Positions 35,302 to 43,551 of a stretch of DNA of 64,000 nt are shown in pieces (positions within the stretch are counted from its first letter, which is position 1; each line of letters opens with the position of its first letter). The DNA is taken from contig NZ_CP073748.1 of assembly GCF_024398035.1 (NCBI RefSeq), positions 1,463,520 to 1,527,519 of the forward strand, in the 5' to 3' direction. Origin of the DNA: Kordiimonas sp. SCSIO 12603. GTDB taxonomy: Bacteria > Pseudomonadota > Alphaproteobacteria > Sphingomonadales > Kordiimonadaceae. The notes below the pieces were generated by a model that was not told the DNA's origin, made no database searches, and saw nothing but the letters and a program-made list of their open reading frames with translations. Both the position numbers and the translations under genes were made by a program.

Positions 35302-35481
35302 ATGGCAACAAAAGAAATAACCCGAAATCAAAACACAGGTAGATTTGTTGTTTCTGAACAAAGCAATCGTGGCACAAGTAGGAAAACTACTAGGATAGTA
35401 AAATCGCCCGTAAAAAAGGGACATTTCACTGTTAGTGATGCTCAGTATACTATACGGCAGTCATTAAAAAAGACCGGCTAG
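35302..35481 (+). CDS. small basic protein upstream of the NDT/TIR-like gene
   Basis: This 59-residue protein begins MATKEITRNQNTGRFVVSEQ, continues with a Lys/Arg/Thr/Ser-rich middle and ends DAQYTIRQSLKKTG. It is strongly basic and probably binds nucleic acid or the acidic neighbouring protein. It lies 22 bases before the next gene in the same direction, in a stretch that is visibly more AT-rich than its surroundings. The N-terminal pattern R-x-x-x-TGRFV is seen in other small uncharacterised bacterial proteins. A start at 35302 gives a full open frame with normal codons. The partner relationship is inferred. Confidence 0.5.
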   Translation: MATKEITRNQNTGRFVVSEQSNRGTSRKTTRIVKSPVKKGHFTVSDAQYTIRQSLKKTG

Positions 35482-35503
35482 TTTTCATAAAAGTTGGGGG
35501 TGT

Positions 35504-36136
35504 ATGTCTAGTCAATATTCTGGCTATACAGATAATGTGTTTATTAATTGTCCATTTGATGATCAATATAAACCGCTATTGAATGCTATAATTTTCACCA
35601 TTTTTGATTGTGGCTTTGTCGCTAGATCTGCTCTTGAAGTGGAGGATGGCGCTGAAGTTCGTATGGATAAAATATATCGTCTTATTGATGATTGTAAGTT
35701 TGGAATTCACGATCTTTCTCGTACGGAGTTAGATGAAACAAATCAGTTACCCCGATTTAATATGCCTTTGGAATTAGGATGTTTTTTAGGGGCTAAAAGA
35801 TTTGGTGAGAACAAACATAAATCTAAGAAAGCTCTCATTTTAGATGTGGAAAGATATAGATATCAGGCTTTTATCTCCGATATTGCAGGTCAAGATATTA
35901 GAGCTCACAATAACGATGTAAATGAGGTAATTCGTGTTGTTCGTAATTTTTTGCAGCGGGACTCAAGGCGTGTAACTGTACCCGGCGCGAATATAATTAT
36001 TGAACATTACCAGAGATTTATACAGACGTTACCACAAATGGCGAATGATTTAAGAATGGATGAGGAAGAGCTAGGTTTCAATGATATTTGTATTTTGTCT
36101 TCTGTGTGGCTGACGGAAGCAGGAGAAATAGAATAG
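35504..36136 (+). CDS. nucleoside deoxyribosyltransferase/TIR-like fold protein
   Basis: This 210-residue protein starts with NVFINCPFDDQYKPLLNAI (strand-loop like NDT/TIR folds). It has a RSALEVEDG turn, KIYRLIDDCKFGIHDLSRTEL, and FNMPLELGCFLGAKRFG, in which Glu90 sits where the catalytic glutamate of N-glycosidic-bond-cleaving NDT or TIR enzymes would be. This suggests a base- or NAD-related glycosidase/transferase, but the family is not one I can name with certainty. The DNA is AT-rich compared with its neighbours, pointing to recent acquisition. With the small basic gene upstream it may be a defence or toxin module. Confidence 0.5.
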   Translation: MSSQYSGYTDNVFINCPFDDQYKPLLNAIIFTIFDCGFVARSALEVEDGAEVRMDKIYRLIDDCKFGIHDLSRTELDETNQLPRFNMPLELGCFLGAKRFGENKHKSKKALILDVERYRYQAFISDIAGQDIRAHNNDVNEVIRVVRNFLQRDSRRVTVPGANIIIEHYQRFIQTLPQMANDLRMDEEELGFNDICILSSVWLTEAGEIE

Positions 36137-36195
36137 TATACGTAACTCTAATTTGGCTCAGTAACTGAGATATCCATGTATAAAGAACCATCATC

Positions 36196-36540
36196 ATGAC
36201 CAATCACCCTGATGCTAAAACGCTTGCTCGGCTTTGGATTGAAGGCTGGATCGCGGGTAAGCCAGATGATATTCCGCTGGCGGATGAATTTACCCACACC
36301 AGCCCTTTTGGCCGTATGGAAGGGCGGGAGAAATATCTGGAATGGGTGAAGCCCATGGCGGCGGAAAATGTTGTCTCGCTTAAGATCGTTCGCATTATGG
36401 GCGAAGGGAATGAAGCAGTTATTCATTTTATCCACGAAACACCCAAAGGCCCTCGGCCTGCTGTTGATTGGCTCGTGTGCAAAAACGGCAAAATTCTGGA
36501 AATTCAATCTTTCTATGATGCCATCGAACTGCGGGATTAA
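36196..36540 (+). CDS. NTF2/SnoaL-like small protein
   Basis: This 114-residue protein begins with a helical part containing LARLWIEGWIAGKPDD, then FTHTSPFGRMEGREKYLEWV, EAVIHFIHET and GKILEIQSFYD. This alternation of helix and long strands is the SnoaL/NTF2-like cone fold used by isomerases, dehydratases and binding proteins. No specific activity can be read from it. It is the full length for a one-domain member. It stands alone, with base usage like the main chromosome and unlike the AT-rich gene before it. Confidence 0.75.
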   Translation: MTNHPDAKTLARLWIEGWIAGKPDDIPLADEFTHTSPFGRMEGREKYLEWVKPMAAENVVSLKIVRIMGEGNEAVIHFIHETPKGPRPAVDWLVCKNGKILEIQSFYDAIELRD

Positions 36541-36618
36541 TTCCTGACAGGCTTAGATAAGCTGCTATCCCTATAGTCGTGCCCGTAGAGGGCCACATAA
36601 ACCAACTAAAGAAGCGTC

Positions 36619-36640
36619 CCTTACAACTAAGGTTTTGTTG
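36619..36640 (+). terminator. weak hairpin and T-rich run after the NTF2-like gene
   Basis: CCTTA (36619-36623) and TAAGG (36628-36632) form a five-pair stem followed by a TTTTGTTGTTTT stretch. It is a possible weak terminator. Confidence 0.3.
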
Positions 36641-36695
36641 TTTTATATGCTCCCCGCGCTATGTTTTGCCTACACGACGATAGCGAGAGTTAAAA

Positions 36696-37379
36696 ATGAA
36701 AAAATATCTAAAATATTGTTCCGCCACCCTTTTGTGTGCGGCCCTGTTGGGGCACGCAGCTGTGGCAGCTGAAGAAACTAACCCTTGGGATAACGCCTAC
36801 AATAACGAAACCAAAGAGCGTTTCATTCCTGTTGAGCTGTTCACTGGCCTCAAGTGGGACGGTAAGCACGAACTGGTGCTGAAGGAAGCCACCACCACCA
36901 CCTGTGTTTCAGTGAACGGCAGGCAGTGTAATGATTTTTATATTAAAGGCCCTTTTAAAACCGAAACCAATGATACGGAGATTAAGTGGGCTGGTGAAGA
37001 GATTCCCTACTATATCCGTACGTTCGATAACCCCTATACGGGCAAAGTGATATCCCATTTCACTATCAATGCATCACGGGATGGCCTGGTGCGCCTTTAT
37101 GATAAGCGCAAAAAGTGGGGTGAGAGAATATATACTGGCCTTGGGATTAAATTCCCGCTGGGTAACTGGAAGCAGGGCGAGGTACGCACCTATCTTTCAC
37201 CAAGGCCAATAAGGCTTGAAATTCTGGAACTGGATGGGCCTGATCACTGCCTTAAATTCCGCTGGACCATTGGCGATGGTTCGAAAAGAAATTCCGATAA
37301 TATCTATACCTTCTGCCCCAATATTGGTTTCAAGGCCATGGAGCACGCCAATCGCTCTCGTAAGCGAGATAGAAAATAA
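36696..37379 (+). CDS. exported hypothetical protein
   Basis: This 227-residue protein has a clear Sec signal peptide (MKKYLKYCSATLLCAALLGH, cleavage probable after AVAA near residue 25). The mature part has VELFTGLKWDGKHELVLKEA, two cysteine-containing regions (TTTCVSVNGRQC, and DHCLKF with YTFCPN) that could form disulfides, and a basic tail SRKRDRK. It is predicted periplasmic. No family was recognised. A perfect palindrome follows the stop immediately. Confidence 0.65.
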   Translation: MKKYLKYCSATLLCAALLGHAAVAAEETNPWDNAYNNETKERFIPVELFTGLKWDGKHELVLKEATTTTCVSVNGRQCNDFYIKGPFKTETNDTEIKWAGEEIPYYIRTFDNPYTGKVISHFTINASRDGLVRLYDKRKKWGERIYTGLGIKFPLGNWKQGEVRTYLSPRPIRLEILELDGPDHCLKFRWTIGDGSKRNSDNIYTFCPNIGFKAMEHANRSRKRDRK

Positions 37380-37380
37380 A

Positions 37381-37423
37381 GTGTTTAAAGGATGAAGCAA
37401 TTTTTGCTTCATCCTTTAAACAC
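37381..37423 (-). terminator. perfect 20-bp palindrome, shared terminator of convergent genes
   Basis: The left arm 37381-37400 and right arm 37404-37423 are exact reverse complements over 20 bases with a TTT loop. The palindrome starts two bases after the stop of the exported protein and 38 bases beyond the end of the convergent gene at 37461. On the minus strand it is followed by a T-rich stretch (TTTATTTTCT), as expected for an intrinsic terminator of that gene. Confidence 0.7.
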
Positions 37424-37460
37424 GAAAAGACATGTAAGTCTTCGGTGGGGGAGCTCACTA

Positions 37461-38825
37461 TTAATTTGCTTGTGATGCGAGTGATTTCCCAAGCCGCGCC
37501 ATAGTTTCCAACAATAAGGTTTTGTAGCGAGCCGGGTTTTCCTCTGGGAATTCCTCTAGCAGATAAAGGTTTTGCTTTGGTATGCCGTTTTGCCGTTTCA
37601 AGTAATCCGTAATCAGCTCTTTTGGTGAAGCGCTATAGGTGAAATTTTCTCTCGCATCTCTAAGGGCATCCAGTACTGTTAGCTTAAGTCCGGCCTTAGC
37701 TAAGGCATCATCCAACAGCAGCATGCTAAAAAGTCCGCACTGGTAAGCTTGTTCATTCGATTTTCCCTCGATAAGGGCTTCCAATTCGGTAAAACACGCT
37801 GTGCCTGATCTCTCAAAATCTTCTTCAAGGCGGTTCGTTTGGTTCAGCAGTTCTTTGCTAAAATGGCCTTGCCAATAAAGCGAACTGGCCCAATACGTCC
37901 AGTTTTCCTCAGGGTCGAGAAAATCTGCAAACCAATTGTACGCTGCTGTCGTGGAAAGGTTAGAAATAATATTCAGGCTCATTTGCTCACGCACATATTC
38001 GTTTTCTATGTCCAGATTATCAGCCCTGAAGTTCAGGATCATGCTCTCGCCACCTTGTGGGATGCTGGTCCAGTAATATTTGTCAGTCGGTTGATTATAA
38101 TGGTGAACAAAGAAATTGATCGCCACTTCGGGTTCCCATAGGCCCGTGTCTTTAAACTTCTTCAACGTGCCGCTAATGATGTTGGTGAGAAAATCTCTTG
38201 CCCATTCGGATGTGCTCGGGGCAAACATAATGCGGTACCCTTCACCAGAAACGTCAAAATCGCCACTGCCGATATAAATAGGTTCTCCTTGGCGAGCTGA
38301 GAAGTTATCAATGATGCCGCCATTGAAGATATCATAATAACCGGCTTCGGCTTTCATATCAGCGCAGCTGTTATCTTCATCCTTTATGCAAAGTGTTGAG
38401 GTGAACTTCCTTTGTTCACCAATCACACTGCGTGGGTTCAAAAGAATACCGCCTTGCTTGAGTTGGCTGATAGACCAATGATCCAGATGTATGCCTGTTT
38501 GATCAGGTTTTAAAACAAGGGAGAAAGATTGGAAGGGTTTGCCATTTATAGCTTTAACCACTGCATTAGCGATGATGAGATCAGCCTCCTGTACTTGGAG
38601 AAGTGCACCGATATCGGCGTTGCTATGATATTGAAACTGGAAAGATGTTGTTGGCCTGTCTAGCTGATAGGTGGCAAGCAAGTGGTTTTCCTGCTTTTCA
38701 ACAATAATATCAGCATGAATTTTTTCAGTCTTTGTTGTGGTCTCTTCCTGAGCAGATAAGGGCTGCATCCACATAAAAACAGATATAGAAAATAACAAAC
38801 TAATTGCGTGCATGAAACGCATCAA
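37461..38825 (-). CDS. exported protein resembling M1/M61-type peptidases without the zinc motif
   Basis: This 454-residue protein has a signal peptide (about residues 1-25, ending LSAQ). The N-terminal beta region (TYQLDRPTTSFQFQYHS) and a later IPQGGESMILNF block followed by long helices (NIISNLSTTAAYNWF, then WASSLYWQG) recall M1/M61 aminopeptidase architecture. However, no HExxH is present where it would be expected. It may be a catalytically dead relative or simply another fold. Two cysteine pairs in the middle fit a periplasmic place. It is convergent with the previous gene across a shared palindromic terminator. Confidence 0.5.
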   Translation of the reverse strand: MMRFMHAISLLFSISVFMWMQPLSAQEETTTKTEKIHADIIVEKQENHLLATYQLDRPTTSFQFQYHSNADIGALLQVQEADLIIANAVVKAINGKPFQSFSLVLKPDQTGIHLDHWSISQLKQGGILLNPRSVIGEQRKFTSTLCIKDEDNSCADMKAEAGYYDIFNGGIIDNFSARQGEPIYIGSGDFDVSGEGYRIMFAPSTSEWARDFLTNIISGTLKKFKDTGLWEPEVAINFFVHHYNQPTDKYYWTSIPQGGESMILNFRADNLDIENEYVREQMSLNIISNLSTTAAYNWFADFLDPEENWTYWASSLYWQGHFSKELLNQTNRLEEDFERSGTACFTELEALIEGKSNEQAYQCGLFSMLLLDDALAKAGLKLTVLDALRDARENFTYSASPKELITDYLKRQNGIPKQNLYLLEEFPEENPARYKTLLLETMARLGKSLASQAN

Positions 38826-39084
38826 AAATCCCCATCACAAAATATCTAAAGTTTATTCAGCTATAAAATCTTAAGGTTGATCAAGCACTTAAAAAGTGTG
38901 TGAACTATAGGCAGGCGCGAGTGCGTTTAAAAGCTGGAAAATAAGAAAAAAGCTGTCTTTGTCTGATCAATATCAATTCCCAAAGAGTCCCGGAACTGTA
39001 ACGAAACTGTATTAAATTCATCATAGGGGAGTGGCTCTATACCTCGCGGATTATAGGGTTGCGAGTATATGTGGGACAAATACG

Positions 39085-40248
39085 ATGACTGATGTATTGC
39101 CGGGTCGGCACGGCCAAACTTCATCGGGCAGTTGGGGGCAATGGTTCGCTATTGCAGGCCTTGTTTATGTGCTGCTGGTTGCGGTGGCGACCATTGGTGG
39201 CGGTTTTAAGTTAGCAACAGGGGATCAGGCGCGGGAGCTGTTTGCTTTTGCAAGTAATCCCATCACTGCACTTGTGATTGGTACGATCGCCACGGCGCTT
39301 ATCCAGTCTTCCAGCACGGTGACCTCTATTATTGTTGGCTTAGTTGCGGGTGGCTTGCCTGTTGAAATTGCTATTCCCATGGTGATGGGCAGCAATATTG
39401 GCACCACAATTACCAACACGATTGTAAGCCTTGGCCATGTAAGACAGGGGGAAGAATTCAAACGCGCGTTTGCTGCGGCCACCATCCATGATTTCTTCAA
39501 TGTGATCTGCGTGATTATCTTCCTGCCGCTCGAAATTATGTTTGGTTTCCTGCAAAAGGTTGGGGCTTATCTCGCGAACTTTCTGGTGGGCGGTGAGAAT
39601 GTTTCCATGGGCGGATTTAACTTTATTAAACCACTGGTTTCCCCGCCGATTAATTTGGTCGAGGGGACGCTCGAGCGCTTTGGTGCATCTGATGTGGTGG
39701 CTGGTATCTTGATGATCTTTATCGGGATCGGGATGATTTTCCTGTCCATTTCCTTCATTGGCCGCCTGCTTAAAGAACTGATGACCGGGCGTGCGAAGGA
39801 TATTATGCATTATGCGGTGGGGCGCGGGCCTGTATCAGGCCTTGCATCCGGTACGCTTATTACGGTTCTTGTGCAGTCGTCTTCCACGACCACCAGCCTT
39901 ATTGTACCGCTTGCGGGTAGCGGGGTGTTTTCCCTAAGGCAGATATATCCGTTCACACTGGGGGCGAATATCGGCACCTGTATCACCGCGCTTCTTGCGG
40001 CAACGGCGGTTGTGGGCGGGAACGCTTATTTCGCGCTTCAGGTAGCGCTTGTGCATCTGGTTTATAACAGCCTCGGTGTGCTTGTTGTTTACGGTATCCC
40101 GTTTCTCAGGAATATTCCGCCGCAGCTAGCTGAATGGCTTTCCGGTCTTGCTGTAAAGAAAAAGATATATGTTGCCGCTTATATTGGCACTGTTTTCTTC
40201 CTTGTACCTTCCGCGCTGATTGCGCTTAGCGAAACAATGGGAATTTAG
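39085..40248 (+). CDS. Na+/phosphate cotransporter, NptA/PhoU-less type
   Basis: This 387-residue inner-membrane protein has the two inverted QSSST repeats of the Na/Pi cotransporter II family: LIQSSSTVTSIIVGLV and LVQSSSTTTSLIVPLA, plus GSNIGTTITNT and GANIGTCITAL after them. Eight or more hydrophobic segments are visible. It imports phosphate, or exports it in some bacteria, using a sodium gradient. The ATG at 39085 is preferred to an upstream GTG in the same frame. No C-terminal PhoU domain is fused. A small coiled-coil gene follows after three bases. Confidence 0.85.
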   Translation: MTDVLPGRHGQTSSGSWGQWFAIAGLVYVLLVAVATIGGGFKLATGDQARELFAFASNPITALVIGTIATALIQSSSTVTSIIVGLVAGGLPVEIAIPMVMGSNIGTTITNTIVSLGHVRQGEEFKRAFAAATIHDFFNVICVIIFLPLEIMFGFLQKVGAYLANFLVGGENVSMGGFNFIKPLVSPPINLVEGTLERFGASDVVAGILMIFIGIGMIFLSISFIGRLLKELMTGRAKDIMHYAVGRGPVSGLASGTLITVLVQSSSTTTSLIVPLAGSGVFSLRQIYPFTLGANIGTCITALLAATAVVGGNAYFALQVALVHLVYNSLGVLVVYGIPFLRNIPPQLAEWLSGLAVKKKIYVAAYIGTVFFLVPSALIALSETMGI

Positions 40249-40251
40249 ACC

Positions 40252-40461
40252 GTGACAGATATAGCCCTTCAAAAAGAATTGCTGCGAGAAAAGATTACGC
40301 AGGTGGAAGTTACACTTGCGAACCTGCAAGACAGAATCGAAATGCTCGAAGAAGAAGAACAGCATAATATGATCGATCATCTGGAAGATTATATTGATGA
40401 AGTTCACACAGAAGCATACGGTTTGCAAGAGTATTGGACAGCCCTGAAAACCGAGATTTAG
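40252..40461 (+). CDS. small coiled-coil protein coupled to the Na/Pi transporter
   Basis: This 69-residue protein starts with GTG at 40252, three bases after the transporter stop. It is highly helical and acidic (LREKITQVEVTLANLQDRIE, then LEEEEQHNMIDHLEDYIDEV). Its heptad-like spacing of Leu, Ile and Val suggests a coiled coil. In some NptA-type transporters a helical PhoU-like domain is attached; this tiny protein may be an accessory subunit. The function is unknown. Confidence 0.5.
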   Translation: MTDIALQKELLREKITQVEVTLANLQDRIEMLEEEEQHNMIDHLEDYIDEVHTEAYGLQEYWTALKTEI

Positions 40462-40588
40462 GTAAAATTTTAGGTAAAAATGTACACTAATAGTTAAATG
40501 GTTGTATTTTTTACTTGAGATTTACTATCAAAAAGTGCTTTATGCGCCCCGTCATTCAGGCAAATGATGTTAAGCGGGGGAGTTTGGC

Positions 40589-41485
40589 ATGCCGAGTTTA
40601 GCGGCACAATTCTGGATCGCGGTGTTGAAGGTTACAGGCAGAAAGAAAACCTTCTTATCCGCAGAAGCCCTACATGGGATGATGGCGCAGCGCGCCAACA
40701 GCATTACCTATGATCCACCTGAGTATGTGGAGAAAAGGTGCCATGTGGATGAAGCCCTTGTGGGCGGTTATCCGGTTATTACACTCACACCAAAAACGGG
40801 TACGAGCGGTGATGCGTTTATGTATCTTCACGGCGGTGCGTATGTTTTCGAAATTATTGAACGCCAGTGGATGTTCGCAGCCGATATGGCGTGCAGGCTG
40901 GGGCGTACAGTTTACGTACCAATTTATCCGCTAGCACCCACCTCAACGGCCGCAGATACATTGGCTTTTGCTGAAAAAGCGTATCTTTGGGCAGAAGAAA
41001 AGGTGGGGTACCGCAGGCTGGATGTGTTTGGCGATAGTGCGGGAGCTGGTATGGCTGTGGCCATTATGCAGGTGCTGCAGGCCAAAGGCATTACGCCAAA
41101 GGCGAAAAGCTTAGCGCTTCTTTCTCCCTGGTTTGATATCACCCTTGAAACAGATGGTGTGCTTGAGGTGGATAGGGTTGACCCCTGGATATCAAAGCCG
41201 GGCCTGGTGGAAGCAGGAAAGCTTTATGCCGGTGATCTTCAATTCCATGACCCACGCGTAAGCCCTATTGAAGGGCCACTCAACAATTTGCCGCCGTGCC
41301 ATATTTTTATTGGTACACGGGATATTATGCTGGCTGATTGCCGCAGGTTTGAAGAAAAAATGAAAGCCGAAGGCGGGGAAGTGTATCTCACAGAATATAA
41401 GGGCATGTTCCACTGCTGGCCGGTGGTGAAGTCCCCTGAAGGTAAGAAGCTTAGAGAGCAGCTTGCAGATGTGCTAACAGCCTAG
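40589..41485 (+). CDS. alpha/beta hydrolase, hormone-sensitive-lipase-like esterase
   Basis: This 298-residue protein has the HSL-type oxyanion motif YLHGGAYVF, the nucleophile elbow FGDSAGAGMAVA, an acid in GTRDIMLADCRRF and the histidine in GMFHCWPVV. It is a complete serine-esterase triad of normal length. It would hydrolyse short acyl esters in the cytoplasm. No signal peptide is seen. It stands alone between the transporter pair and a DUF805 gene, with no obvious link to the capsule genes. Confidence 0.88.
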   Translation: MPSLAAQFWIAVLKVTGRKKTFLSAEALHGMMAQRANSITYDPPEYVEKRCHVDEALVGGYPVITLTPKTGTSGDAFMYLHGGAYVFEIIERQWMFAADMACRLGRTVYVPIYPLAPTSTAADTLAFAEKAYLWAEEKVGYRRLDVFGDSAGAGMAVAIMQVLQAKGITPKAKSLALLSPWFDITLETDGVLEVDRVDPWISKPGLVEAGKLYAGDLQFHDPRVSPIEGPLNNLPPCHIFIGTRDIMLADCRRFEEKMKAEGGEVYLTEYKGMFHCWPVVKSPEGKKLREQLADVLTA

Positions 41486-41545
41486 ATGCTGGATTCTTAA
41501 AGCGCTGCTGGTTATAAAGCGGGATCAATATATCTGGGGTCCCGC

Positions 41546-41989
41546 ATGTTTAAGGCTTTGTTTCGCACTTTTAGTTTCACGCTCAAACGTATGTTTGAAT
41601 ATGGTGGGCGTTCTTGCCGTGAAGAATATTGGTATTTCCTGATTGCCAGTTTTGTTTTCCATATCCCTGTGTGGATTGTAGCGGCAATTGCGGGCGAAGT
41701 TTCTGGGCCTTGGGTTATCCTCGCATACCAGATTATTATTGGACTTGGTTTTCTGTCGCTTCAGTCTCGCAGGCTTCATGATCTGGGGTACCCGTCTTAT
41801 TGGCTAGGGCTTTATCTTATCCCTGTCACCGTATGGCTTCTGCCAGTTGCAGGTGATTTTCTCAGCTTACAGTTTATGTATACCGCTCTTGTTGGGGCCT
41901 TTATGGGCATATGTCTGTGGCTGAAGGGTGTATCTGGCGATAATGAGTTTGGAGAAGATCCGCTTAAGGAAGATAGCGCTGAAGATTAG
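41546..41989 (+). CDS. DUF805-like small membrane protein
   Basis: This 147-residue protein shows the family pattern FEYGGRSCREEYWYFLIASF (near residues 17-36), three further hydrophobic segments, the SRRLHDLGYPSYWLGL signature (about 74-89), and GVSGDNEFGEDP near the end. DUF805 members are inner-membrane proteins of unknown function. The stop overlaps the end of the convergent LtaS-like gene by four bases. Confidence 0.85.
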   Translation: MFKALFRTFSFTLKRMFEYGGRSCREEYWYFLIASFVFHIPVWIVAAIAGEVSGPWVILAYQIIIGLGFLSLQSRRLHDLGYPSYWLGLYLIPVTVWLLPVAGDFLSLQFMYTALVGAFMGICLWLKGVSGDNEFGEDPLKEDSAED

Positions 41990-43551
41990 CGTTTTAATGA
42001 AACACCACTTTCCTTCATCACGAAAGCTGCAAAATCATTGATTGCCATTGTGTTTGGTGCTGTTACCTGCTTTTCGCTGTTCCAGATTAGATAATCAGTA
42101 GGAATATCCGTGAAGCCATGTTCTTTAAAAAGCGAGCCGAGTGCGGGCATATGATCGCCGTATAGAGCAACAGTACGTGGGCGTTTGCTATTTGAGTTTG
42201 TGCTCAAGTTTTGAAACAAGCCCATCAGGTTTTCCATATGCTGCTGGTATAGGGCGAATTCCCTATCCCCTGTTGGGTTTTCAGCGATAAGAGCCGTTTC
42301 ATTCACATGCTCATCAAGTCTGCCTGAAGCCCACGGCCCGTGGCTTTCAATGGTGATTGCAAAGATGAACAGTGGCTTGTCACTTGTGGTGTGATGTTCG
42401 GCAACAATCTCATCAATGCGTTTCCCCAGTGCGCTATCAGCAATATACTTCCCGAAGTAGGGTGCGTCATTAAATTCTTCGATACCGATGAATTCTTCAA
42501 ACCCCAGATTAGGCATAACATCGGAACGGCGGAAAAATTCTTTTTTCGCCGGGTGGATGCAGATTGTGCGGTATCCAGCATCTTTGAGCAAACTTGCAAT
42601 TGTTGTTACTGGCTTTTGCGCAAACCGCATGTAGGGGTTTATGCGGTCCACCCCCAGTTTGTTGTTTTCCATCATGGACAGGAAGGAAAACTCTGTTTGC
42701 ATGGTATAGGCACCCCATGCAGGAACCTCTATTGTACCAGTGGTTACACCGTCGGCTTCAAGATTGCGGAGTGCTTGCCAGCCGGTGCGCTTAGCCTCCG
42801 GTAACAGGGTGAATAAGCGTTCCAGATCGAAGTAGCTTTCCCCTTGTATAGCAATGATATCCTGAGGTTTCGCTGTATGAGCTGTTATCTGCTGCGTACG
42901 TAGCTCGGTTTTATCAACAGTCATCTTCAGAAGCATGCGGTACAGCATCACTGTTGGGAACAGGCCAAAGCGGGTGATGTCTTCTTTCAGTTCCAGAGTA
43001 ACACCGTGCTCGTTCATCGTCTGTTCGTTGAAGGAAAGGCTGAAAATACCTCTGAAAACTCTGATGAACACAAGCCACAGGCCGATAAAGAGAAAATAGG
43101 AAAGGGCCGGGTGAGGGGTGCCAATCCATCCGTATATTGGAAAGCTTTCTTCAAAATTAAGGCTTAAGCCAATGATCCCTGCAAATGCTGCAATCACAAG
43201 CGCAATGATAGGCCAGCCTACATAGGAAAGATAAAATTCAGGATAGATGTAAAGGTTCCTGAGATTATCAAAATCATGAGCGTTAAAGGGACTATCAAGT
43301 ACTTCATATTTCTTGTTGGATACGGCGGTAAGGCCCGCATAAAACAGCGTTGAACCTGCTAAAGCCAAAATGGGGTGTGCAGCGAATACCGCGAAACTAC
43401 CATATACAAAAGCCCCCATAAGCGGTGTGAGCAGATAGAAGCTGGCTGAACGTGTTGCACCGCCATTTTCATTTTCGGGGATTTTTCTTGCGTATGCTTC
43501 AGCACCAAAAGGCAGCACAATGATGGCTGCAAACAGGATTAAACCCAGCAT
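41986..43551 (-). CDS. LtaS-like membrane phosphoglycerol/phosphoethanolamine transferase
   Basis: This 521-residue protein has four or five membrane segments in residues 1-175, followed by a sulfatase-fold catalytic domain. Visible active-site blocks are AIQGESYFDLERL (Glu238), WGAYTMQTEFSFL (Thr283 in the position of the LtaS nucleophile), TIESHGPW (His404) and ALYGDHMPALG (Asp466, His467). LtaS-type enzymes transfer glycerol phosphate or related groups onto glycans outside the membrane. The start ATG overlaps the kpsS stop by one base, so it is co-transcribed with kpsS. It probably decorates the capsule. Confidence 0.78.
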   Translation of the reverse strand: MLGLILFAAIIVLPFGAEAYARKIPENENGGATRSASFYLLTPLMGAFVYGSFAVFAAHPILALAGSTLFYAGLTAVSNKKYEVLDSPFNAHDFDNLRNLYIYPEFYLSYVGWPIIALVIAAFAGIIGLSLNFEESFPIYGWIGTPHPALSYFLFIGLWLVFIRVFRGIFSLSFNEQTMNEHGVTLELKEDITRFGLFPTVMLYRMLLKMTVDKTELRTQQITAHTAKPQDIIAIQGESYFDLERLFTLLPEAKRTGWQALRNLEADGVTTGTIEVPAWGAYTMQTEFSFLSMMENNKLGVDRINPYMRFAQKPVTTIASLLKDAGYRTICIHPAKKEFFRRSDVMPNLGFEEFIGIEEFNDAPYFGKYIADSALGKRIDEIVAEHHTTSDKPLFIFAITIESHGPWASGRLDEHVNETALIAENPTGDREFALYQQHMENLMGLFQNLSTNSNSKRPRTVALYGDHMPALGSLFKEHGFTDIPTDYLIWNSEKQVTAPNTMAINDFAAFVMKESGVSLKR

